Of a DNA stretch of 14,865 nt, positions 7,487-14,799 are shown piece after piece. This DNA is from Nocardioidaceae bacterium (GTDB taxonomy: Bacteria > Actinomycetota > Actinomycetes > Propionibacteriales > Nocardioidaceae). The notes under the pieces are model-generated. The model had not been told where the DNA came from, made no database searches, and saw only the letters and a list, made by a program, of their open reading frames with translations. Location of the stretch: NCBI GenBank assembly GCA_013698435.1, contig JACCVA010000288.1, forward strand, positions 1 through 14,865, given 5' to 3'. Each line of letters begins with the position of its first letter. Position 1 is the first letter of the stretch. The position numbers were made by a program, and so were the translations under genes.

Positions 7487-9001
7487 ATGAGGTACGGGTT
7501 CGCGATCGATCAACGCACCTGCATCGGCTGCCACGCGTGCACTGTCGCGTGCAAGACCGAGCACCAGGTCCCGGTCGGCCAGTTCCGCACCTGGGTCAAG
7601 TATGTCGACCAGGGGGACTATCCCTCCACCACGCGCGACTTCGCAGTGATGCGTTGCAACCACTGCACCGACGCGCCATGCGTCAAGGTGTGCCCTACCA
7701 GCTCCTTGTTCACCCGTGACGACGGCATCGTCGACTTCGACGGCGACCGCTGCATCGGGTGCAAGGCGTGCATGCAGGCATGTCCGTACGACGCCATCTA
7801 CATCGACGCCGACACCCATACGGCGGCCAAGTGCAACTACTGCGCCCACCGCGTCGACCAGGGGCTCGAGCCTGCGTGTGTGGTGGTCTGCCCGACTGAG
7901 TCGATCTGGGTGGGCGACCTCGACGATCCGAGCAGCGCCCTCGTGCAACTGCTCTCGACGAACGAGACTGCCGTCCGGGCGCCGGAGCAGAACACCGGGC
8001 CGAACGTGTTCTATCTCGGTGCCGACCGGGCCGTCCTCGAACCGCTCGACGCCCCGCCCGACGGGACCTACCTGTGGTCAGAGCCTGACGCACATCGGCG
8101 CGAGGTGGCCGCCGACCTCGCCGTGGACCCGGTCACCCGGGCGAAGACGACGCTCAACACCGCGCACCCCCGCCCGTGGGGGTGGCGCGTCACGACCTAC
8201 CTGTGGACCAAGGCGGTCGGTTCCGGCGCGCTGATGATCGCCGCCCTCGCACTGCTCCTCCGCGTCGACCTCGCGAGCATCGGCACGGTGGTGGCGCCGC
8301 TCGTGGCGCTGGTCGGCACGGCAGTCACCGGTGTGCTGCTCGTGTGGGACCTGAAGCGGCCGGAGCGGTTCCTCTACATCTTTTTGAAGCCCAACCCCAC
8401 CTCGTGGCTGTTCTGGGGGTCGGTCGTCCTTGCCACCTACGCCGGCCTCGCGGCGCTCTGGCTCGTTGCCGGGCTGCTGGGCCAGGAGTCGCTCATCGCG
8501 GTGCTCGCCGCGCCGACAGCGCTGGCCGGTCTGATGACCGCGGCGTACACCGGACTGCTCTTCGGCCAGGCCGAAGGGCGCGACCTGTGGCAGTCGCCGC
8601 TGCTGTTCTGGCACCTGGTGGTGCAGGCGGTGATGGTCGGGGCAGGGGCGATGGTGCTGTGCGTGCCCTTCATCGACGTCTCCTCGTCCGGCCGGCGGTT
8701 GCTCGTTGGTGCTCTCGCAATCGGCACCGTCGCCCATCTCGCGATGCTGGCGATGGAGTACGCCCGCACGCATCGCACTCGAGGCGCGGCTGCAGCAGCA
8801 CGGATGATCACGCACGGCCGCTACGCGCGGACGTTCTGGGGCGCCGTCGTCGTCGCCGCCGTCGCTGCCGTGGCGGCGGCGGTCGACTGGGGCATGGCGG
8901 CTTCGGGTCCGGCGTACGCCGCCGCCCTGCTCGTCCAGCCCGCGTTGCTGGCGTACGAGAGTGTCTTCGTCCGGGCCGGGCAAGACGTCCCGCTGTCGTA
9001 G
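7487..9001 (+). CDS. Fused electron-transfer and membrane subunit: four-cluster ferredoxin + NrfD-like quinone-interacting anchor
   Basis: This 504-residue protein joins the B and C subunits of a complex iron-sulfur molybdoenzyme. Residues 1-~140 are a DmsB/PsrB-type ferredoxin with 16 cysteines in four groups: 12/15/18/22, 57/60/65/69, 89/92/95/99 and 116/119/131/135, enough for four [4Fe-4S] clusters. A hydrophilic linker follows (~141-230). Residues ~235-495 hold about eight hydrophobic segments, including DLKRPERFLYIF (288-299) and the TGLLFGQAEGRDLWQSPLLF stretch (~355-374), both NrfD/PsrC-like. No twin-arginine signal precedes the ferredoxin, so the clusters should lie on the cytoplasmic side, with electrons exchanged with membrane quinone. 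An excellent Shine-Dalgarno sets the start. The catalytic subunit gene follows after 43 bp. Separate genes are the textbook layout, so the fusion is notable; there are no heme-ligating signs of a cytochrome anchor. Confidence 0.92.
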   Translation: MRYGFAIDQRTCIGCHACTVACKTEHQVPVGQFRTWVKYVDQGDYPSTTRDFAVMRCNHCTDAPCVKVCPTSSLFTRDDGIVDFDGDRCIGCKACMQACPYDAIYIDADTHTAAKCNYCAHRVDQGLEPACVVVCPTESIWVGDLDDPSSALVQLLSTNETAVRAPEQNTGPNVFYLGADRAVLEPLDAPPDGTYLWSEPDAHRREVAADLAVDPVTRAKTTLNTAHPRPWGWRVTTYLWTKAVGSGALMIAALALLLRVDLASIGTVVAPLVALVGTAVTGVLLVWDLKRPERFLYIFLKPNPTSWLFWGSVVLATYAGLAALWLVAGLLGQESLIAVLAAPTALAGLMTAAYTGLLFGQAEGRDLWQSPLLFWHLVVQAVMVGAGAMVLCVPFIDVSSSGRRLLVGALAIGTVAHLAMLAMEYARTHRTRGAAAAARMITHGRYARTFWGAVVVAAVAAVAAAVDWGMAASGPAYAAALLVQPALLAYESVFVRAGQDVPLS

Positions 9002-9044
9002 TGTCGGCACCCGGCCGCCCACCCAGCGAGAAGGAAGACAGCTC

Positions 9045-11900
9045 ATGAGCGCAGACCAGCATCCGACCCGGCCGGACTCCGACCTGCCGGGCATGCGGAC
9101 TCGCTGGGGCCTGCGTAACTACCCGCCCGTCAGCGAGTGGGACCACCACGTGCAGAACGACGCCCGTGCGCATCCCCGGAAGGTGCCGCGTGAGTACATG
9201 CTCGTCCCGACCACGTGCTTCAACTGCGAGTCCGCATGCGGCCTGCTGGCATACGTCGACAAGGACGACCTGACGATTCGCAAGGTGGAGGGCAACCCCG
9301 CGCACCCGGGCTCGCGCGGGCGCAACTGCGCCAAGGGGCCGGCCACGATCAACCAGATCGACGACCCGGAACGGATCCTCTACCCCTTGAAACGTCGCGG
9401 TAGCCGCGGTGGCGGCGACTGGGAGCGCGTGTCGTGGGACGAGGCCCTCGACGACATCGCGGCACGCATCCGGCTGGCCATGCAGCAGGACCGGCACAAC
9501 GAGGTCATGTATCACGTGGGACGCCCGGGGGAAGACGGCTTCGCCGAGCGCTTCCTGCTCGCCTGGGGCGTGGACGGCCACAACAGCCACACGAACATCT
9601 GCTCGGCCGGAGCGCGGCTCGGGCTCTCGCTGTGGGGTGGCTACGACCGCCCGTCACCCGACCACGCCAACGCGAAGGTGATCCTGCTGCTGTCGAGCCA
9701 CCTCGAGAGCGGTCACTACTTCAACCCGCACGCCCAGCGGATCATGGAGGGCAAGTCCAACGGCGCCAAGCTCGTCGTGCTCGACCCGCGGCTGTCCAAC
9801 ACGGCGTCGCACGCCGACATGTGGGTCACGCCGTGGCCGGGAAGCGAGGCGGCGATCCTGCTGGCCGCGGCGGCGTACCTGCTGCGAACCCGCCGCATCG
9901 ACGAGGCCTACGTCAAGCGCTGGATGAACTGGCGCACCTACCTCGAGAACGTGCACCCGGGCGCTCCCCTCGAGTTCGAGACGTTCCTCGACCGGCTCAC
10001 GGACGACTACGCCCGCTACACGTTCGAGTTCGCGGCGGAGGAGGCGCAGATACCCGTCGAGCAGGTGCAGCAGATCGCCGAGGTCGTCGCCGAGTCCGAC
10101 GGACGGCTGTCTGCCCACGTATGGCGGTCGGCGGCCGCGGGGAACTACGGCGGCTGGATGGTCGCCAGGGCGCTGTTCTTCCTGGTGGCGCTGACGGGCA
10201 GCGTCGGCACGGTGGGCGGGACGAGCCCGAACGGCTGGGACAAGTTCATCCCGCACGGTCCGAACATGCCCGGGGGACACGAGCGGTGGAACGAGCTGAC
10301 CTGGCCGCGTGAGTACCCGTTGGCGACCAACGAGCTGTCGATGCTGCTGCCGCACTTCCTCAAGGACGGCCGCGGCACGCTCGACGTCTACTTCTCCCGC
10401 GTCTACAACCCCATCTGGACCAATCCCGACGGGTTCAGCTGGATGGAGGTGCTCACCGACGAGAAGCTGGTCGGGTGCCACGTCGCCTTGACGCCGACCT
10501 GGTCCGAGACCGCGGAGTTCGCCGACTACGTGCTGCCGATGGGGCACGCGACGGAGCGGCACGACACGCATTCCTACGAGACGCATGCAGGCACGTGGCT
10601 CGGGTTCCGGCAGCCGGTACGCCGGGTCGCGATGGAGAAGCTCGGCAGGGAGTTCTCCGACACCCGAGACGTCAACCCTGGCGAGGTGTGGGAGGAGAAC
10701 GAGTTCTGGTTCGAGCTGTCGTGGCGGATCGACCCCGACGGCACCATGGGCATCCGTCAGTACTTCGAGTCGCCGTACCGACCGGGTGAGAAGGTCACGG
10801 TCGACGAGTACTACCGCTACATCTTCGAGAACAACGTGCCGGGGCTGCCCGAGAAGGCGGCCGCGCTCGGCCTGACTCCGCTGGAGTACATGCGCAAGTT
10901 CGGGGTCGTCGAGGTGAGCTCTGAGGTCTACCGGGTCGACGAGCGACCGCTGACGGACGCCGAGCTAGAGGGCGCCGTTGCCGACGACCTGGGCGTGCTC
11001 CGCAAGCCGGTCACCCTCGACACCCAGGTGCCCCTTGTGGGTGAGGCCGGGGCGGTAGGGGTCGAGCACGACGACGGCACGAAGACGTTCGGCTGGCTGA
11101 CACCGTCGCGCAAGCTGGAGATCTACTCGCCGTCGATGCGCGACTGGGGGTGGCCGGAGCATGCCACCCCGGGCTACATCGAGTCGCACGTCAGCAGGCG
11201 CACGATCGACCTCGAAGCCGGTGACCTCGTCCTCGTGCCCACCTTCAGGCTGCCGACCTTGATCCACACCTGGTCGGGCAACGCGAAGTACCTGAACGAG
11301 CTGAGCAACTCCCATCCGCTGTGGCTCAACAGCCGTGACGCCGAGCGCCACCAGGTGGACACCGGCGACCTCGTCCGCGTCAGCACACGCATCGGCTACT
11401 TCGTGGCGAGGGTGTGGTCGACCGAGGCGATCCGTCCCGGCGTTTGCGCACTGTCGCACCACATGGGCAGATGGCGGCTGCGCGACGGCGAGGGCAGCCG
11501 GTGGGTCACCGGCCGCGTCGATCTCGACCATCCGAAGGGGGACACGAGCTGGTTCCTTCGCTACGTCTCGGGCGTCGGCTCGTTCGAGTCGACCGACCCC
11601 GACTCCGGCCGCATCAGCTGGGACGACCCCGGCGTCCATCAGAACCTCACGTTCCCGGTGCAGCCGGACCCGTGGTCGGGGATGCACTGCTGGCTCCAAC
11701 ACGTACGGATGGAGAAGAGCCATCCCGGTGACGAGTACGGCGACGTCTACGTCGACACCGCGCTGTCCAGGCAGGTGTACGACGAGTGGCTGTCACAGAC
11801 CCGTGCGACCCTGGGGCCGGACAACCAGCGACGACCGGAGTTCATGATGCGACCCGTGATGCCGAAGCGCCGGGCCTATCGCGTGCAGGAGCCTCGATGA
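9045..11900 (+). CDS. Molybdopterin oxidoreductase catalytic subunit (DMSO reductase superfamily; Psr/Phs/Soe/Pad-like)
   Basis: This 951-residue subunit should bind bis-MGD molybdenum and one [4Fe-4S] cluster. Cys58, Cys61, Cys65 and Cys95 (TTCFNCESACG ... GRNCAKG) form the N-terminal cluster site; Cys186 in SHTNICSAGARLG lies where NapA- and PsrA-type enzymes have a Mo-ligating Cys. LDPRLSNTA and WPGSEAAILLA mark cofactor-binding parts of the central domain (~110-720). A Molydop_binding domain starts near 725, and ~140 further residues follow the HHMGRWRL near 803. The N-terminus has no twin-arginine motif, so a cytoplasmic location is predicted, as in SoeA (sulfite dehydrogenase) and unlike PsrA or DmsA. 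ATG 9045 has AAGGAAG 7 nt upstream. Neighbours give electron transfer (fused B-C) and Fe-S loading (Mrp). Sulfite, thiosulfate/polysulfide or an acyl-CoA (PadB-like) substrate are all possible; I cannot decide between them. Confidence 0.9.
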   Translation: MSADQHPTRPDSDLPGMRTRWGLRNYPPVSEWDHHVQNDARAHPRKVPREYMLVPTTCFNCESACGLLAYVDKDDLTIRKVEGNPAHPGSRGRNCAKGPATINQIDDPERILYPLKRRGSRGGGDWERVSWDEALDDIAARIRLAMQQDRHNEVMYHVGRPGEDGFAERFLLAWGVDGHNSHTNICSAGARLGLSLWGGYDRPSPDHANAKVILLLSSHLESGHYFNPHAQRIMEGKSNGAKLVVLDPRLSNTASHADMWVTPWPGSEAAILLAAAAYLLRTRRIDEAYVKRWMNWRTYLENVHPGAPLEFETFLDRLTDDYARYTFEFAAEEAQIPVEQVQQIAEVVAESDGRLSAHVWRSAAAGNYGGWMVARALFFLVALTGSVGTVGGTSPNGWDKFIPHGPNMPGGHERWNELTWPREYPLATNELSMLLPHFLKDGRGTLDVYFSRVYNPIWTNPDGFSWMEVLTDEKLVGCHVALTPTWSETAEFADYVLPMGHATERHDTHSYETHAGTWLGFRQPVRRVAMEKLGREFSDTRDVNPGEVWEENEFWFELSWRIDPDGTMGIRQYFESPYRPGEKVTVDEYYRYIFENNVPGLPEKAAALGLTPLEYMRKFGVVEVSSEVYRVDERPLTDAELEGAVADDLGVLRKPVTLDTQVPLVGEAGAVGVEHDDGTKTFGWLTPSRKLEIYSPSMRDWGWPEHATPGYIESHVSRRTIDLEAGDLVLVPTFRLPTLIHTWSGNAKYLNELSNSHPLWLNSRDAERHQVDTGDLVRVSTRIGYFVARVWSTEAIRPGVCALSHHMGRWRLRDGEGSRWVTGRVDLDHPKGDTSWFLRYVSGVGSFESTDPDSGRISWDDPGVHQNLTFPVQPDPWSGMHCWLQHVRMEKSHPGDEYGDVYVDTALSRQVYDEWLSQTRATLGPDNQRRPEFMMRPVMPKRRAYRVQEPR

Positions 11901-13036
11901 GCCGGCTGGGTTGGGCGTCGTCGAGCCGCGCGGGCGCCGACGAGGAGAGTCGTCGGTTGGCCGTCGAAGCCGCCGTCGGTGCGGTTGTCGACCCGCAGCT
12001 GACGATGCCGCTGACCCAGCTCGGCATGGTGGAGCAGGTGACGGTGCCGCGGCGCGGTCCGATCCGCGTCTTGCTGCGCACCATCGCGGCCGACTGTCCG
12101 CAACAGCCCTTGCTCACAAGTCTGGTCGAGCAAGCCGTTGGCACAGTCGATCCCGGCCGTGAGGTGGCGGTCGAGGTCAGCGTCATGGACGCCCGCGCAC
12201 GGACCGCGGTAGGTCAGCTGCTGCGCTCGCGAGCCGAACGGTCCCGGCTGACCAGTCGGAGGCAGGTGTACGCGGTTGCCTCAGGCAAGGGCGGCGTCGG
12301 CAAGTCCACCGTCACGGCCAACCTGGCCGTCGCGCTCGCCGCACAGGGCCAACGGGTGGGGGTGCTCGATGCCGACGTCTGGGGCTACTCCTTGCCGCGG
12401 CTGTTCGGCGTGCGGTACGCGCCAGTGGCGGTGGCAGGGATGATGCTGCCCGTCCTCGCTCAAGGGTTGCAGCTCATGAGCGTCGGCTTCTTCCTACCGG
12501 CGGACGAACCCGTGCTGTGGCGCGGACCCATGCTGCACAAGGCGATCGAGCAGTTCGTCCACGACGTCGCGTGGGGCGACCTGGACGTGCTGCTCGTCGA
12601 TCTGCCACCCGGCACGGGCGACGTGCAGATGTCGCTGTTGGAGCAGCTGCCCGACGCCGCCTTCGTTGTCGTTACGACCCCGCAGGCAGCGGCGGTCGAC
12701 GTGGCGGCCCGGGTCGGGCGGATGGCGCTCGACGCTCGGCTGCCGATCGCAGGGGTCGTGGAGAACATGGCCGGGGTGGCGTGCCGCGGCTGCGGTGAGA
12801 TCAACCACGTCTTCGGCTCTGACGGGGGTGCCGAGCTCGCGGGCCGCCTCGGTGCTCCGCTGCTCGGCAGTGTGCCGTTGGACGCAGCCGCCCGGGCGTC
12901 GGGTGACGCCGGCGTCCCGGTCGTCACGTCGACTCCCGACTCACCGGCAGCCGTGGCGTTAGCCGCCATCGCGCACACGCTCCCCGTCGTACGCCGAAGC
13001 CTGGTCGGCAGGTCGCTGCCGCTCAGCGTGGTCTGA
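11897..13036 (+). CDS. Mrp/ApbC (NBP35-like) iron-sulfur cluster carrier ATPase
   Basis: This is a 379-residue P-loop protein that binds and hands over [4Fe-4S] clusters to target enzymes in the cytoplasm. An N-terminal MIP18/FeS-assembly (DUF59-like) domain covers ~15-100 (VDPQLTMPLTQLGMV at 31-45). The ATPase has a deviant Walker A GKGGVGKS (130-137), LDADVWGYSLPRLFG (157-171), a Walker B region VDLPPGTGDVQMSLLEQLP (234-252), and a CRGC pair (Cys296, Cys299) that in the family bridges a cluster between two subunits. Its ATG overlaps the stop of the molybdoenzyme gene (ATGA), with AGGAG 5 nt upstream, so it belongs to that operon. An earlier in-frame start at 11786 would lie inside that gene and was rejected. 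Leu355 is a TTA codon, rare in such DNA. A dedicated role in loading the five predicted clusters is inferred from position. Confidence 0.93.
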   Translation: MSRLGWASSSRAGADEESRRLAVEAAVGAVVDPQLTMPLTQLGMVEQVTVPRRGPIRVLLRTIAADCPQQPLLTSLVEQAVGTVDPGREVAVEVSVMDARARTAVGQLLRSRAERSRLTSRRQVYAVASGKGGVGKSTVTANLAVALAAQGQRVGVLDADVWGYSLPRLFGVRYAPVAVAGMMLPVLAQGLQLMSVGFFLPADEPVLWRGPMLHKAIEQFVHDVAWGDLDVLLVDLPPGTGDVQMSLLEQLPDAAFVVVTTPQAAAVDVAARVGRMALDARLPIAGVVENMAGVACRGCGEINHVFGSDGGAELAGRLGAPLLGSVPLDAAARASGDAGVPVVTSTPDSPAAVALAAIAHTLPVVRRSLVGRSLPLSVV

Positions 13037-13042
13037 TCGGTC

Positions 13043-13058
13043 CGCCGCGTCCGCGGCG
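13043..13058 (+). terminator. Short GC hairpin after the Mrp gene, possible weak terminator
   Basis: CGCCGCG (13043-13049) and CGCGGCG (13052-13058) form a perfect inverted repeat starting 7 bp after the stop codon; sterically, six pairs with a four-base loop are likely. No T-run follows, so an intrinsic terminator of the standard kind is not shown. It lies between the operon and the insertion sequence. Confidence 0.3.
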
Positions 13059-13086
13059 AATGCTGGGTGATGGCCGCGCGTTTGCC

Positions 13087-13109
13087 GGCTCTTCGGAGTT
13101 GAGCGTGGG
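13087..13109 (+). repeat. Left terminal inverted repeat of the ISL3 element
   Basis: Begins GGCTCTTCGGA and matches the reverse complement of 14520-14542 at 19 of 23 positions; the first 11 positions are identical. The mismatches are at positions 12, 14, 15 and 19. Confidence 0.87.
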
Positions 13110-13152
13110 TGAGATGCGCGCCGGGGACGGCGTGTTGGAGGGCTGAGGGGGC

Positions 13153-13207
13153 GTCAGGGCCCCAAGGATCGGTAGCGACCAAGCAACCCATCCGAGAAGG
13201 CCCTGAC
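13153..13207 (+). promoter_or_regulatory. Leader hairpin covering the transposase ribosome binding site
   Basis: GTCAGGGCC (13153-13161) and GGCCCTGAC (13199-13207) are perfect 9-bp inverted arms; inside them GGAT (13166-13169) and ATCC (13190-13193) can extend the stem. The right arm ends at the base before the ATG and overlaps the end of the likely Shine-Dalgarno GAGAAGG (13194-13200). In a transcript entering from outside, the fold could hide the site and limit transposase synthesis, as in some other insertion sequences. The repeat is seen; the regulation is inferred. Confidence 0.5.
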
Positions 13208-14530
13208 ATGGATCACTCTATGTGTGGGTCCGGTGCATCGTGGTGGGCCCGGACCGATCGAATCTTCGACGTCGAGGGCATGCACGTGCTCGCCGCGTCG
13301 GTCGTCGACGAGCAACTGGTCCTGGACGTCGAGACCGACCAGGTGCTGGGAGGCTGCCCGTCGTGTGGGGTGGTTGCGGTCGGCCACGGACGACGTGTTC
13401 ATCGGCTGCATGACGTGCCGTGCTTCGGCCGGCCGGTGCTGGTCCGGTGGCGTAAGCGGCTGTGGCGCTGTGTTGAGTCGACGTGTGAGGTGACCACGTT
13501 TTCCGAGCAGCATCCGTACGCTGCTCGGCGGGCCAAGCTGGCGGCGCGGGCGGTGACGTGGGCGACCGACGCGCTCTCCCACGACGACACGACCGTCTCC
13601 GCGCTGGCGCGGCATCTCGGCGTGGACTGGCACACCGCCTGGACCGCGATCCGCGTCGAGGCCACCGGTCGCACCAGCCGCCCCGGACGCACCGCCGGGG
13701 TGAGGACGCTCGGGGTCGATGAGCGCATCTGGCGGCCCTCGATGAAGCGGCGCGAACGCGCCGTGACGATCATGGTGGATCTGACCCGAGACGACCAGGG
13801 TCGCTTGCAGGCGAGGCTTCTGGACGCCGTCACCGGCCGATCCGGGACCGCCTACGCGACCTGGCTGAAGGAGCAGGGTCTGGAGTTCACCGTTGAGGTC
13901 GAGCACGCCGCCCTCGATCCGTTCCGCGGCTATGCGAACGCGATCCGCGACGAGCTGCCCGACGCCATCGCGGTCCTTGACGCCTTTCACGTGGTGAAGC
14001 TCGGCTCCCAGGCGCTCGACGAGGTCCGTCGTCGCGTCCAACAGCAGACTCTGCACCGGCGCGGTCATCGTGACGACCCGCTCTACCGGATCCGCCGCAC
14101 CCTGATGACCGGTGTCGAGCACCTCACCGACAAGCAGACCGCCCGCTTGAACCGGCATCTCGAGGCCGGCGATCCTGGATGGGAAGTCACCATCGCCTGG
14201 CGCTGCTACCAGGAACTCCGCGGCATCTACCACGCGTCTTCTCCGGCGACCGGCCGCGGGCTCGCGGTGAAGGTCATCGATGCCTTCCCCACCTGCCCGA
14301 TCCCCGAGATCGCGAGACTGGGCCGGACACTGCGAGCCTGGCGCGACCAGGTGCTCGCCTACTTCGCCACCGCAGGCGTGAGCAACGGCGGCACCGAGGC
14401 CATCAACGGCATCATCGACAAGACCAGACGCCTCGCCCACGGCTTCCGCAACTTCGCCAACTACCGACTACGCATCCTGCTCGCCGCCGACGGAACGCCG
14501 CCCTACCGAGACCGGCCCACCCATGCTTGA
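13208..14530 (+). CDS. ISL3-family transposase
   Basis: This 440-residue DDE transposase catalyses cut-and-paste movement of the surrounding element. An N-terminal zinc-finger region has CPSC (Cys50, Cys53) and Cys88/Cys93; a helix-turn-helix-like segment follows near 125-150 (TTVSALARHLGVDWHTAWTA). The catalytic domain shows LGVDE (Asp171), ALDPFRGYANAI (Asp237), VLDAFHVVKLG (256-266) and NGGTEAINGIIDKTRR, with Glu397 as the likely third acidic residue; the closing HGFRNFANYRLRIL run is typical of ISL3. No frameshift or internal stop is present, so the protein may be functional. ATG 13208 follows GAGAAGG by 7 nt; the open frame further upstream (to 13109) runs through the leader and was rejected. 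The stop lies inside the right terminal repeat. Confidence 0.93.
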   Translation: MDHSMCGSGASWWARTDRIFDVEGMHVLAASVVDEQLVLDVETDQVLGGCPSCGVVAVGHGRRVHRLHDVPCFGRPVLVRWRKRLWRCVESTCEVTTFSEQHPYAARRAKLAARAVTWATDALSHDDTTVSALARHLGVDWHTAWTAIRVEATGRTSRPGRTAGVRTLGVDERIWRPSMKRRERAVTIMVDLTRDDQGRLQARLLDAVTGRSGTAYATWLKEQGLEFTVEVEHAALDPFRGYANAIRDELPDAIAVLDAFHVVKLGSQALDEVRRRVQQQTLHRRGHRDDPLYRIRRTLMTGVEHLTDKQTARLNRHLEAGDPGWEVTIAWRCYQELRGIYHASSPATGRGLAVKVIDAFPTCPIPEIARLGRTLRAWRDQVLAYFATAGVSNGGTEAINGIIDKTRRLAHGFRNFANYRLRILLAADGTPPYRDRPTHA

Positions 14531-14542
14531 TTCCGAAGAGCC
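14520..14542 (-). repeat. Right terminal inverted repeat of the ISL3 element
   Basis: Its reverse complement begins GGCTCTTCGGA and pairs with 13087-13109 at 19 of 23 positions. The transposase stop codon (14528-14530) lies within it. Confidence 0.87.
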
Positions 14543-14790
14543 GAGTTAGGGGGTCGTCGAGACGGCCCCGGCGTACGGCGTCGGGGCCTGTGCGCACAGC
14601 TGCTCCTTCCGCGGCGCTCCTTGGTGACCAGACCGGCTCGTTCCAGCATCGCGATGTGCTTCTGGACGGTGGCGAAGCTCATCGGTGGGCCCCGGCGAGC
14701 CGGGACAGCGACAGCTCGCCCTCGACGGAGCCGAAGCGCCCGAGCCGTGTGCAGGCATGCTGGGTTGCTGTCGGCGGTCCGACCGGCAAG
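14543..14790 (-). pseudogene. ArsR-type HTH regulator remnant, frameshifted and cut by the ISL3 element
   Basis: Pieces of a winged-helix ArsR repressor lie in different frames on the minus strand. One frame gives VEGELSLSRLAGAH (~14685-14725), a second gives MSFATVQKHIAMLERAGLV (starting at 14682) and TKERRGR, a third restores EQL near 14600-14606, and a last one gives VRTGPDAVRRGRLDDP (from 14597). Joined by three single-base shifts near 14683, 14606 and 14599, they read like the recognition helix and wing of an ArsR protein of the group often paired with SRPBCC/AHSA1 proteins. The first ~40 residues are poorly preserved. The 3' end stops at the insertion-sequence boundary, so the C-terminal part is lost. 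It cannot make a full regulator. Sequencing error is an alternative for individual shifts, but three make decay more likely. Confidence 0.62.
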
Positions 14791-14799
14791 CATGGCGTT

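Larger units (their letters stand above)
13087..14542 (+). mobile_element. Complete ISL3-family insertion sequence, about 1456 bp
   Basis: The element is bounded by 23-bp imperfect terminal inverted repeats (19 of 23 matching) whose outer ends read GGCTCTTCGGA, with the GGCTCTTC start common in ISL3 elements. It holds one intact transposase gene and a structured leader. Length fits the family. ISL3 elements usually create an 8-bp target duplication; here the flanking octamers (CGTTTGCC at 13079-13086 and GAGTTAGG at 14543-14550) do not match. The right end cuts an ArsR-type remnant. Confidence 0.88.

Noticed and set aside
8078..9094. 338-codon minus-strand open frame over the NrfD half
   Set aside because: Its translation is Arg/Gly/His-rich shadow sequence, while the opposite strand encodes regular membrane helices.
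13154..14440. 428-codon minus-strand open frame across the transposase
   Set aside because: The plus strand carries the complete DDE transposase between terminal repeats; the antisense frame has no recognisable domain.
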